A DNA stretch of 13,349 nucleotides. It comes from JACPXH01 sp964409225. Its GTDB lineage: Bacteria > Patescibacteriota > Minisyncoccia > JACPXH01. Of the stretch, positions 1 through 7,141 are shown piece by piece (positions within the stretch are counted from its first letter, which is position 1; the number at the start of each line of letters is the position of its first letter). The DNA lies in assembly GCA_964409225.1 (NCBI GenBank), contig CAYPCM010000019.1, positions 1 through 13,349 of the forward strand. Direction: 5' to 3'. Made by a program: the position numbers and the translations under genes. The notes beneath the pieces were generated by a model, which was not told the origin of the DNA, made no database searches, and saw nothing but the letters and a program-made list of their open reading frames with translations.

Positions 1-2735
1 ATGCCGCCGCACAAGCGACAAACCGTATCAGCGTAGGTCGCACCAACGGTAAAGACCGCCGCGGCCGATATTGGCTCTTGAAGTTCTTCGCGACGCAACT
101 GCTCGCCCAGCGTAGGACCTGTTGCTTGCGCCATTGGCCCTGAAGCAACATGACCATTCCCGTTGCCGTTCACCTTGTCCACCATGCCCAGCTCTTCCCG
201 ATCTTCAGTCGAAAGAAAACGCAGCGCCAAATACCGAAAGATATAATCCGTAATCGAAGTGGCAATGCGAATGTCCGGGTTTTCAGTTACACCGGCTGGC
301 TCGTAACGGCTGTAGACGAACTTACGCGCTAATTCTTTGAGCGGCACGCCGTACTGCAGAGCCATGGAAACCGTAATCGCAAACGAACCCAACAGGCCCG
401 CAAGCGTGCCGCCATGCTTGGAGATTTGAATGAAAATTTCAGCCGGCGTGCCGTCTTCGTACATGCCGCAGGTGAGGTAGCCCTTGTGACCGGCAATCAC
501 AAATTTGTGCGTTTCTGATTTGCGCGTCTGAGGCAGCTTGCGCCGAGTCGGCCCCACCCCCAGCATAAGCTGTGTCGCTACGGGTTTGGCTGAAGTCGTC
601 GTAAGGGGCTGCGCGGCTTTTGATCCGTCACGGTAGACCGCGAAGCACTTAAGGCCCAATTTCCAACCGAGCATATAGGCATCCTTGATTTCTTCGGGCG
701 TCGCTTCGTTCGACATATTGAAGGTCTTTGAAATCGAACCGGAGATAAACGGCTGGATTGCGGCTACCATCTGCACATGTCCTTGCCAAGAAATTGAGCG
801 GCTGCCGTTGGCCGGCTTAACCGCGCAGTCGAAAATGGCCAGGTGTTCGTTTTTCAACCCCGGCGCGCCTTCAATGGTGCCGGTGAGCTCGATGTGTTCA
901 GTAATGGCACGCACTTGCGCTTCCGGATAACCAAGCCGCTCGAGCGCCGTGGGCACGCTCTGATTTACAATCTTCATGGTGCCGCCGCCGACCAATTGTT
1001 TTGTTTTGACCAACGCAAAGTCCGGCTCACACCCGGTGGTATCACAATCCATCATGAGGGCAATCGTGCCGGTAGGCGCGATGACAGTAACTTGCGAATT
1101 GCGCACGCCGTGTTCGCGCGCAAGCTCGAGCGCCTGATCCCAGGCCTCTTGGGCCGCCATCGCCAAATCCTCATCGTCGATCAATTCAACCCGCACCGCG
1201 TCAATGGCCGCGCGATGTTTTTCAATCACCTTTAGCTGCGGCTCGCGATTCTTGGCATAACCCTCGTACGGCCCCATCGCCGCTGCAATCTCGGCTGAAT
1301 GACGATAGGCCTCACCGCACATCAGCGCCGTAATCGCGCCGGCCCACGCGCGCGCTTCTTCGGAATCATATGCTAACCCCTTGGTCATGAGGAGTGCCCC
1401 CAAATTCGCATACCCGAGCCCCAGCTCGCGGTATGCGTGCGAGGTCTTCGCAATCTCGGGGGTTGGATACCCGGCACCGTCCACGATGATCTCCTGCGCC
1501 AAAATCATGATACGCACGGTCTGCCTGAATTCTTCAACCGCAAAACTGCCGTCCGGCCGCAAAAACTTAAGTAGATTGATGGAGGAGAGATTGCAAGAAG
1601 AATTGTCTAGATGTACGTATTCCGAACACGGATTCGAGGCCGTAATCGGCCCGGTGTTCGGGCACGTATGCCAGTCGTTGATGGTGGTGTCGTATTGCAA
1701 ACCCGGATCGCCCGATTCCCAAGCGGCCTGGGCCATCATACTCATGAGCTCTCTCGCCCGATATTCGTCCGCCACTTCACCCGACTGTATGTATCGCGTC
1801 TGCCACATTCCGTCCGCTTCCACCGCGCGCATGAATTCATCCGTCACCCGCACGGAATTATTCGCCATTTGATATTGAATTGACCTCCACCCCTCGTTAT
1901 TGAGATCGGTCATATCGTAGCCGGCGGCCATAAGCGCGCGGATCTTTTTTTCCTCCTCGGCTTTGCAACGAATAAACGTCGCCACGTCTGGGTGATCAAC
2001 GTTCAGTACCACCATCTTGGCCGCCCGGCGCGTTGAGCCACCAGCGGCGATGGACCCGGCGAGCGCATCGGCCCCACGCATAAACGCAACCGGGCCGGAC
2101 GAAAACCCGCCCTTGGAGAGCGTTTCGCGGCTGGAGCGAAGCGGCGAGAGGTTCACGCCGGCGCCGGAGCCGCTTTTAAAAATAAGCCCTTCGGTGTAGT
2201 ACCAATCGAGAATCGAGCCCATCGTGTCCTCAACTTTGAGGATGAAGCAAGCCGCGCACTGCGGTTTTTCTTCAACCCCCACGTTAAACCACACCGGGCT
2301 GTTGAATGCGGCTTTCTGGTTAAGCAAAATGTGCATAAGCTCCGTTTCGAAAGCAGCCGCGCCTTCCGCATCTCTAAAATACTCAAATCGCTCGCCCCAC
2401 TGCCGGATGGTGCTCGCCACACGGCCGATCATCTGCCGCACCGACGTCTCACGCTCGGCAGTACCGATCCGACCGCGAAAATACTTTGACCCGGAGATGT
2501 TAGAAGCGTTAACCGACCAAGAAACCGGAAACTCGAGATTCTCAAACTTCACCTCTTGCCTGTCAAAGCCAAAAAGCTTCACTGTGCGCCTATCCCAAGC
2601 CATCTCCTCGAACGGGTGGCGATCTACTCGGGTGAACAAACGCCTCGGCGCAAGGCCTCGGGCCCGACGAGCAGAAGATTCGCCCACAGTTCTAAACTTG
2701 CCTTGAGCCACAACGCCGGATTGAAACGGAGCCAT
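1..2735 (-). CDS. nrdJ: Adenosylcobalamin-dependent (class II) ribonucleotide reductase, C-terminal end missing
   Basis: Reduces ribonucleotides to deoxyribonucleotides for DNA synthesis with a B12-derived radical, so it needs no NrdB subunit or oxygen. I translated the frame from the ATG at 2733-2735 to the left edge: 911 codons with no stop or frameshift. Visible in order: an N-terminal class II domain (SKYFRG); first redox cysteine C163 in QCAACF; catalytic triad N368/C370/E372 in NPCSE; partner cysteine C381 in SSCN; phosphate-binding IAPTGTIAL; FDCAVKPANG; AVYRDGSKAAQP; and a C-terminal CxxC (C906, C909) at the window edge. In relatives about 20 more residues with further cysteines follow this CxxC, so only the tail is probably lost. 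No intein interrupts the motifs. No Shine-Dalgarno precedes the ATG. Transcribed separately from ftsZ, with its own promoter. Family call is very secure. Confidence 0.96.
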   Translation of the reverse strand, partial: MAPFQSGVVAQGKFRTVGESSARRARGLAPRRLFTRVDRHPFEEMAWDRRTVKLFGFDRQEVKFENLEFPVSWSVNASNISGSKYFRGRIGTAERETSVRQMIGRVASTIRQWGERFEYFRDAEGAAAFETELMHILLNQKAAFNSPVWFNVGVEEKPQCAACFILKVEDTMGSILDWYYTEGLIFKSGSGAGVNLSPLRSSRETLSKGGFSSGPVAFMRGADALAGSIAAGGSTRRAAKMVVLNVDHPDVATFIRCKAEEEKKIRALMAAGYDMTDLNNEGWRSIQYQMANNSVRVTDEFMRAVEADGMWQTRYIQSGEVADEYRARELMSMMAQAAWESGDPGLQYDTTINDWHTCPNTGPITASNPCSEYVHLDNSSCNLSSINLLKFLRPDGSFAVEEFRQTVRIMILAQEIIVDGAGYPTPEIAKTSHAYRELGLGYANLGALLMTKGLAYDSEEARAWAGAITALMCGEAYRHSAEIAAAMGPYEGYAKNREPQLKVIEKHRAAIDAVRVELIDDEDLAMAAQEAWDQALELAREHGVRNSQVTVIAPTGTIALMMDCDTTGCEPDFALVKTKQLVGGGTMKIVNQSVPTALERLGYPEAQVRAITEHIELTGTIEGAPGLKNEHLAIFDCAVKPANGSRSISWQGHVQMVAAIQPFISGSISKTFNMSNEATPEEIKDAYMLGWKLGLKCFAVYRDGSKAAQPLTTTSAKPVATQLMLGVGPTRRKLPQTRKSETHKFVIAGHKGYLTCGMYEDGTPAEIFIQISKHGGTLAGLLGSFAITVSMALQYGVPLKELARKFVYSRYEPAGVTENPDIRIATSITDYIFRYLALRFLSTEDREELGMVDKVNGNGNGHVASGPMAQATGPTLGEQLRREELQEPISAAAVFTVGATYADTVCRLCGG

Positions 2736-2774
2736 AATATCTGTTACGAAAACAGAATTATTGAACTGTATTGT

Positions 2775-2802
2775 ATTGTAGCATCGCTCAAAAGCGGGTC
2801 AA
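2775..2802 (-). promoter_or_regulatory. Predicted sigma70-type promoter of nrdJ
   Basis: On the minus strand, TTGACC (2797-2802) and TACAAT (2775-2780) are separated by 16 nt, a near-consensus pair. The predicted start near 2768 gives a leader of about 33 nt, too short for a cobalamin riboswitch. The leader contains a small inverted repeat, CTGTT / AACAG (2741-2755), ending 6 nt upstream of the ATG, and no Shine-Dalgarno. The upstream flank carries a run of eight T's on the minus strand. Prediction from sequence only. Confidence 0.65.
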
Positions 2803-2898
2803 AAAAAACGCCCGTGATTGAAAATAAGTCCCTCGACTAGCCAAAAAATAACTGGGGCAAGACATATTGTCCACAGTGCGGCCCGACGAGACGCAAGC

Positions 2899-2930
2899 AG
2901 CGCGGGCGCCCCCGAGGGGGCGCCCGCGCT
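2899..2930 (-). terminator. GC-rich perfect hairpin downstream of ftsZ, probable terminator without U-tract
   Basis: A perfect 15-bp stem (AGCGCGGGCGCCCCC and its complement) with a 2-nt spacer lies 24 bp past the ftsZ stop. The strand following it in the ftsZ direction reads GCTTGCG, so there is no real U-run. It sits between ftsZ and the nrdJ promoter, the expected place for a terminator. The missing U-tract leaves intrinsic termination uncertain; mRNA 3'-end protection is an alternative. Confidence 0.55.
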
Positions 2931-2954
2931 TAACACAAAGAGAATACGCTTAAA

Positions 2955-4124
2955 TTACTTCATCTTCCGCCGGATAAATGCGGGAATATCCCACTCTTCG
3001 TCGCCAGCTGGTGAAGCGTCGGCTGAGAAATCCGGCGCAGCCGGCGCTGCCAGAGTAGCTGCTGCCACCGGCATGCCTTTCTTTTCTTGAGTTCTTACGC
3101 TTACAGGCACCGCTTTCGGCTCTTCACGCCGGAATATGTCAGAAACCGCTTCAGGACGCTCCTGCGACACAGTAGTGAAACCGGTCGCAACCACCGTCAC
3201 CTTAATTTCGCCTTTCTTCATCTTTTGATCTTCTACGGCGCCAAAAATCACTTTGGCATCCCGATCAATGGATTCAGTAATAACTTTGGCTGCGTCGTTG
3301 ATTTCCGCCATGGTGAGATCCGACCCGCCGGTGACGTTAAACAGCACGCCTCTAGCGCCATCTATCGAGATGTCGAGTAGCGGCGAATTTATCGCCGCTT
3401 GCGCCGCCTGAACCGCCCGATCTTCGCCCATGGCTCGGCCAACGCCCATGAGGGCAGAGCCGGTATTTTGCATGATGGTGCGGACGTCAGCGAAGTCCAC
3501 GTTAACTATCCCCGGCATGGTGATGAGGTCAGAGATGCCTTGCACGCCCTGACGCAACACCTCATCGCACACCCAAAAGGCGTGGGTAAGCGTGGTTTTC
3601 CGGTCAACAATATGCAAAAGTTTGTCGTTTGAAATCGTGATGATGGCATCAACTTTTTCGCGCAGGTTACTCCAAGCATCTTCGGCTATCCGCAAACGCT
3701 GCACGCCCTCAAAGGAAAAAGGTTTCGTGACCACCGCAACGGTAAGGGCGCCCGCTTCTTTCGCCACCTCGGCAATGATGGGTGCGGCACCCGAACATGT
3801 GCCGCCGCCAAGCCCGCCCACGACAAACACCATATCAGCGCCCCGCAGCACATCTTGAATTTCGCCCTTGGTCTCTTCCGCCGCTTGCCGGCCAATGTCT
3901 GGAACCATCCCCGCACCAAGACCCTTCGTGAGATTCTTGCCGATGTGGATTTTGGACGGAGCGTTGGCATGATGCAACTGCTGGGCGTCGGTATTCACCG
4001 CGATGAAATCAACGCCTTTAATCGCGCACTGCATCATGCGCGAAACCGCGTTGCACCCCGACCCACCGGGGCCAATGACTTTAATCCTGGCGAATGTCTC
4101 AATATCCGGCTTGATTTGAGGCAT
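2955..4124 (-). CDS. ftsZ: Cell division GTPase FtsZ
   Basis: 389-residue tubulin-like GTPase that polymerises at midcell and scaffolds the division ring. The frame stays open upstream to 4355, but the ATG at 4124 is chosen. It leaves the conserved start (IKVIGPGGSGCNAV, residues 14-27), lies downstream of a promoter, and avoids overlap with ftsA. Motifs: nucleotide-contacting NTD at 44-46; signature loop at 106-112; T7-loop NVDFAD (208-213), which completes the GTPase site of the next subunit; a C-terminal linker rich in A/P (about 320-375); and the FtsA-binding tail DIPAFIRRKMK. Odd: the signature loop reads GGGTCSG where FtsZ has GGGTGTG and tubulin GGGTGSG, so a conserved glycine is Cys110. 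Codons GGC GGC ACA TGT TCG GGT confirm this. Follows ftsA, with no Shine-Dalgarno. Confidence 0.97.
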   Translation of the reverse strand: MPQIKPDIETFARIKVIGPGGSGCNAVSRMMQCAIKGVDFIAVNTDAQQLHHANAPSKIHIGKNLTKGLGAGMVPDIGRQAAEETKGEIQDVLRGADMVFVVGGLGGGTCSGAAPIIAEVAKEAGALTVAVVTKPFSFEGVQRLRIAEDAWSNLREKVDAIITISNDKLLHIVDRKTTLTHAFWVCDEVLRQGVQGISDLITMPGIVNVDFADVRTIMQNTGSALMGVGRAMGEDRAVQAAQAAINSPLLDISIDGARGVLFNVTGGSDLTMAEINDAAKVITESIDRDAKVIFGAVEDQKMKKGEIKVTVVATGFTTVSQERPEAVSDIFRREEPKAVPVSVRTQEKKGMPVAAATLAAPAAPDFSADASPAGDEEWDIPAFIRRKMK

Positions 4125-4173
4125 AAGAATGTGGCGCAGCGGACCAAACTGGATCCGACCGCTTAGTAGCCAC

Positions 4174-4201
4174 AGTATATCTACGGCCAGTTTTTTTGCA
4201 A
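4174..4201 (-). promoter_or_regulatory. Predicted sigma70-type promoter of ftsZ
   Basis: In the ftsA-ftsZ gap the minus strand carries TTGCAA (4196-4201), a 16-nt spacer and TATACT (4174-4179). The start is predicted near 4167, giving a leader of about 43 nt. This would let ftsZ be expressed above the level set by the upstream operon. Nested inverted repeats flank the start: 4131-4135 with 4169-4173, and 4138-4142 with 4159-4163. They could act as an operator or, for the inner pair, as a leader hairpin. Confidence 0.55.
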
Positions 4202-4234
4202 GCCCCGTACCGCAATAAGAGGCGCGACTTTGGG

Positions 4235-5491
4235 TTAGGGCAGGAAATGCCGGAGTGCTCGGCGAAGCGTCACATACATCCCGCCAAGCGGTCTGAGTAC
4301 CCCTAAACCAAACCGGCGACTGAAGCGGCCCTGCCCTGCCAATTCCGCTCCCCACACGACCAGGCCCATGGCTGTGGCAAAAGAGGGATCGTCAACTTGA
4401 TCGCCCAGCCCTTCGCACTCGACTGGAAAACCAAGTTGCACCGGCAAGCGCAAACGCCGCTTCGCCAACTCAATGAGCCCTGGAATTTTTGCCCCGCCGC
4501 CCACCAACACCGCCCCGGCCGGCAGCTGGCCATCGCGATCGATACGTTTGAGCTCTCTGACGACCAGATCAAACATTTCACTCGTACGCGCTTCGATAAT
4601 CTCTGACACCATCCGCCGCGGGATAGCCACTCCCTGTTCGGCCGCCGAAAATTGACCTAGATCCACCATGTCCTTTTTGGAAAATTCTCCGGGGAAACAA
4701 GCGCCGTAACTCACCTTTACCTGCTCGGCCACATCAATGGCTGTACGCAGCCCTATCGCAATGTCGTTCGTGATATGCCCGGAACCAACCGGCAACACCG
4801 AGACATCAAGCAACTTGCCTTCTTCAAATACCCCCATTGATATAGTGCCGCCACCCAGGTCCAAAGCGAGTACGCCGAGTTCCTTCTGGCGCTTGGACAA
4901 AACAGCCTGGGCTGCTGCCAAAACTCCGAGCACAAAACCTTCCGGCACGATCTCGGCAGACAAAAGGGCCTTTTGAAGATTTTTCAGATAAGGACTCGAG
5001 GCATGCACAATAAGCACATCTGCCTCCAGCCGTACGCCTTTCATGCCCAGGGGATCCGGAATGCCGCGTTCTTGATCCACCTGATACTCGCGCGGGATAA
5101 CATGAATCACCTCCCGGTTTGAAGGCAAGGAAATTGCTTGAGCTGCAGTTAGCACGCGACTTACGTCTTCCGCTGAAATTTCACCGTCAGCCCGCGAAAC
5201 AACCACCACTCCTTTTGACATGTGAGTGCCGATGTGATTGCCGCCGATACTCACAAACGCCCGATCAACAGTCGCGCCAGCAACGCGCTCTGCCGCAGAC
5301 ACAGATGCTCTGATGGATTTTGCCGCTTCGTCGCTATCAACCACTACTCCGCGCCGAAAACCTTGAGACGGCGCTGCCCCCACCCCAATCACCTGCATCG
5401 GGCCGCCTGAGGCAGCGGGTGCATGAGCGATCACTGTCTGGATCGTAGCTGAACCGCAGTCAATGCCGACAATGGACGTTGATTTAGGCAC
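4235..5491 (-). CDS. ftsA: Cell division protein FtsA, actin-like membrane tether for FtsZ
   Basis: 418 residues, normal for FtsA. It binds ATP, polymerises, and links FtsZ filaments to the inner membrane. Actin-fold motifs: phosphate-1 GIDCGSAT (9-16), phosphate-2 DLGGGT (211-216), adenosine loop GGGAKIPG (331-338). The FtsA-specific 1C/SHS2 region lies roughly at 80-165. The protein ends in a basic, hydrophobic segment (YVTLRRALRHFLP, 406-418) that fits the C-terminal amphipathic membrane-targeting helix. The start codon is GTG (5489-5491), 8 nt after the ybeY stop, so translation is probably coupled; no Shine-Dalgarno is visible. No ftsQ precedes it. FtsZ follows, 110 bp downstream, with its own promoter. 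Confidence 0.96.
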   Translation of the reverse strand: MPKSTSIVGIDCGSATIQTVIAHAPAASGGPMQVIGVGAAPSQGFRRGVVVDSDEAAKSIRASVSAAERVAGATVDRAFVSIGGNHIGTHMSKGVVVVSRADGEISAEDVSRVLTAAQAISLPSNREVIHVIPREYQVDQERGIPDPLGMKGVRLEADVLIVHASSPYLKNLQKALLSAEIVPEGFVLGVLAAAQAVLSKRQKELGVLALDLGGGTISMGVFEEGKLLDVSVLPVGSGHITNDIAIGLRTAIDVAEQVKVSYGACFPGEFSKKDMVDLGQFSAAEQGVAIPRRMVSEIIEARTSEMFDLVVRELKRIDRDGQLPAGAVLVGGGAKIPGLIELAKRRLRLPVQLGFPVECEGLGDQVDDPSFATAMGLVVWGAELAGQGRFSRRFGLGVLRPLGGMYVTLRRALRHFLP

Positions 5492-5499
5492 GTGTTGTT

Positions 5500-5946
5500 T
5501 TATAACTTCTTGATAATGCGCTTTTCCATGAGCGCCATCCGACGCGCTTCGGCTGTCGACAGATCGTGATCAAAACCAGCCAGATGGACAAGACCGTGAA
5601 CAACGAGACGAGCGATCTCCTGACGCAGCCCCACCCGGCGCTCCCGCGCTTGTCGCCACGCCACCGGCACCGCAATCACGATCTCTGCCTCTTCTGGAAC
5701 TCCAGCAGGCCAGACAAAACGCCGAGAGCTGGAAAACGAAAGCACGTCGGTGGACTGGTTTTTGCCGCGCCAATGACGGTTGAGCTTGCGCATGCGCGCC
5801 GTGCCCACCAAAACGACATTGAGCCGCCGATAGTTGAGCCGCCCCGCGAGTGCATGTTCAGCTTTCGCCACCACACTCCTCAGCCATGCTACCGGCACCG
5901 CGGTGCGCGTGCGGTTTAAAACCTCAACGTCAAGGGGTGAAAACAT
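5500..5946 (-). CDS. ybeY: Endoribonuclease YbeY, rRNA maturation factor
   Basis: 148-residue metal-dependent RNase of the UPF0054 family, implicated in 16S rRNA 3'-end maturation and 70S quality control. The zinc motif is intact: HGLVHLAGFDH (H117, H121, H127). The family motif STDVLSF (65-71) precedes it. A TTG codon directly upstream would add one residue, but the ATG at 5944-5946 is preferred. It shares its A with the yqeY stop (TGATG), a standard translational-coupling arrangement. Sits between yqeY and ftsA in a tightly packed operon with rpsU, so ribosome assembly genes are grouped. C-terminus KRIIKKL is basic. Confidence 0.95.
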   Translation of the reverse strand: MFSPLDVEVLNRTRTAVPVAWLRSVVAKAEHALAGRLNYRRLNVVLVGTARMRKLNRHWRGKNQSTDVLSFSSSRRFVWPAGVPEEAEIVIAVPVAWRQARERRVGLRQEIARLVVHGLVHLAGFDHDLSTAEARRMALMEKRIIKKL

Positions 5947-6401
5947 CAATGAGCTTGGAGTCGAGTGCGCACGAGACCCGCCACTTTTGCCCCGTCAGCG
6001 CGCCCGACTATTTTCGGCTTGAGCGCCGCCATCACCTTGCCAAGATCTTTAAGTGACGTCGCCGCGCTGGCGGCGATCGCTTCGTCAATTAAACTGGCAA
6101 TCTCGTCTTCAGTGAGTGACTCTGGCAAATACGAAGTGATGAGTTTGAGTTCGGCGCGTTCTTGGGCCACCAAATCGTCTCGGCCTCCACGGCCATACGC
6201 CTCGATCGCCTCCTGCCGACGCTTTGCTTCAGCCGAAAGGACTTCGACCGCGCCGGTATCGTCAAGGCCAACGTCTTGTACCCGTTTTGCAATTTCGGCG
6301 TTGTGGATTGCCGAACGCAACATCCTCAGCACCGACACCGCGATTTTATCCTGCCGGCGCATTGCCTCTACGAGATCGGCCCGAAGGCGTTCTTTAAGCA
6401 T
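5946..6401 (-). CDS. yqeY: GatB/YqeY-domain protein
   Basis: 151-residue protein that is a single GatB/YqeY tail domain, the helical module found at the C-terminus of the tRNA amidotransferase subunit GatB. Stand-alone copies are widespread next to rpsU, as here, and are thought to interact with tRNA, but no reaction is established. Visible: N-terminal MLKERLRADLVEAMRRQDK, central LITSYLPESLTEDEI, and C-terminal GKVMAALKPKIVGRADG, the most conserved stretch of the family. The ATG at 6401 lies 6 nt after the rpsU stop without a Shine-Dalgarno. The stop TGA overlaps the ybeY start by one base. Lysine- and arginine-rich throughout. Confidence 0.93.
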   Translation of the reverse strand: MLKERLRADLVEAMRRQDKIAVSVLRMLRSAIHNAEIAKRVQDVGLDDTGAVEVLSAEAKRRQEAIEAYGRGGRDDLVAQERAELKLITSYLPESLTEDEIASLIDEAIAASAATSLKDLGKVMAALKPKIVGRADGAKVAGLVRTRLQAH

Positions 6402-6407
6402 AGAAAA

Positions 6408-6650
6408 TCACCGATGGCCATGCGTCGGCTCGTCGGTTAAAAGTCCGAGTTTGCGCAGTCGTTCGCGTTCGGCACGCACCCGCTCGCGATGCAGCGCCGA
6501 AAGCCGACGTTCGCGCCGCGTTCTCTGGGACGCGTAGAAGCGTGTTTTGCGCGCCCGGATGAGAATGCCGGATTGCTGCACTCGACGCGTAAACCGCCTT
6601 AAAAGCGACCCGACTGTTTCGCGCTCTCTTCGTTTTACTTCAATGGCCAT
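6408..6650 (-). CDS. rpsU: Small ribosomal subunit protein bS21
   Basis: 80-residue, very Arg-rich protein of the 30S platform near the anti-Shine-Dalgarno end of 16S rRNA. Recognisable family elements: N-terminal IEVKRRERETVGSLLRRF, then a GILIRARKTRFY segment (residues about 29-40) and a basic helix. Typical bS21 has about 57-72 residues; the extra C-terminal stretch ends LGLLTDEPTHGHR. Start ATG 6648-6650, preceded only by A/T-rich repeat DNA with no Shine-Dalgarno. It is the first gene after a long palindromic repeat and leads yqeY by 6 nt, the rpsU-yqeY pairing seen in many bacteria. Confidence 0.95.
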   Translation of the reverse strand: MAIEVKRRERETVGSLLRRFTRRVQQSGILIRARKTRFYASQRTRRERRLSALHRERVRAERERLRKLGLLTDEPTHGHR

Positions 6651-6657
6651 ATGGGTA

Positions 6658-6803
6658 ATTCAAAATGCAAAAATCAAAAACCAAAATGACACGAAGTGTC
6701 ATCCTGAGCGCAGCGAAGGATCTCGCGATCCCTCGTCGCATGCGCTCCTCGGGATGACGCGCGGCGTCATTTTGCATTTTGATTTTTGATATTTGATATT
6801 TAA
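6658..6803. repeat. Long imperfect palindromic repeat filling the HIT-rpsU spacer
   Basis: The 155-bp spacer is almost wholly an inverted repeat. The outer arms are A/T-rich: TCAAAATGCAAAAATCAAAA at 6660-6679, with related sequence inverted at about 6768-6803. The inner arms pair GTCATCCTGAGCG (6698-6710) with the inverse of a GTCATCCCGAGGAGCG copy (about 6743-6758). The apex is a perfect hairpin GGATC-TCGC-GATCC (6719-6732). The GTCATCCTGAGCG...AAGGATC core resembles a repeat familiar to me from many bacterial genomes, which spuriously translates as HPERSEGS on one strand. It contains no gene of its own. In the polycistronic mRNA it would fold between HIT and rpsU. Its outer-end sequence recurs at 12403-12430. 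Confidence 0.85.
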
Positions 6804-6805
6804 TT

Positions 6806-7141
6806 TCATGGATCCCACCCTCCCAACAGATGCAGATGCAAGTGATCAATCACCTGACCGCCGCGCCGCCCCACGTTGAAGACGAGCTTGTACCCTTCGA
6901 GCTTGCGATCTGCCGCGATGCGTTTGGCGGCGTAAATGAGCTCCGGCAGGACGTCCCGATGATCTTCCGTGAGGTGCGCAATGGATACAATGTGCTCACG
7001 GGGTACCACCAAAACATGAACGGGCGCACTCGGGCGGATGTCGTCAAACGCCATCACCCGATCATCTCGCAGAATAAATTCCTTCGGGATCTCGCCGCGC
7101 GAGATCCGACAGAAGATGCACCCCTGCTCCTCACTCTCCAT
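6806..7141 (-). CDS. HIT-family nucleotide hydrolase/transferase (HINT-like)
   Basis: 111-residue histidine-triad protein of the Hint/HIT branch, which hydrolyses purine nucleoside phosphoramidates and related AMP-lysine or AMP-X compounds. The triad is intact as H100-L-H102-L-H104-LL, with H102 the expected nucleophile. The N-terminal CIFCRI (C8, C11) is the usual zinc-type pair, followed by GEIPKEF and AFDDIRPSAPVHVLVVP. The ATG at 7139-7141 is chosen over a longer frame because a GGAGAG Shine-Dalgarno lies 7 nt upstream and the protein begins at its conserved start. The first 11 nt overlap the 3' end of hisS, so the two are co-translated. The exact substrate cannot be told from sequence. 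Confidence 0.93.
   Translation of the reverse strand: MESEEQGCIFCRISRGEIPKEFILRDDRVMAFDDIRPSAPVHVLVVPREHIVSIAHLTEDHRDVLPELIYAAKRIAADRKLEGYKLVFNVGRRGGQVIDHLHLHLLGGWDP

Noticed and set aside
1..2735. Possible intein, frameshift or TGA recoding in nrdJ
   Set aside because: The complete translation is collinear with the family through all motifs, with no in-frame stop and no inserted block.
2736..2954. Cobalamin riboswitch or NrdR boxes upstream of nrdJ
   Set aside because: The predicted leader is only about 33 nt, and no B12-box or NrdR-like palindrome is visible.
2955..4355. Extended FtsZ starting at 4355 with 77 extra residues
   Set aside because: The extension overlaps the end of ftsA and the predicted promoter, and resembles no FtsZ N-terminus.
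6651..6803. CRISPR array in the repeated A/T-rich spacer
   Set aside because: The repeats are inverted, not regularly spaced direct repeats, and there are no spacers or cas genes.
6547..6849. Short ORFs on both strands across the HIT-rpsU spacer
   Set aside because: They are translations of the palindromic repeat; each arm yields similar spurious peptides and there is no ribosome site.
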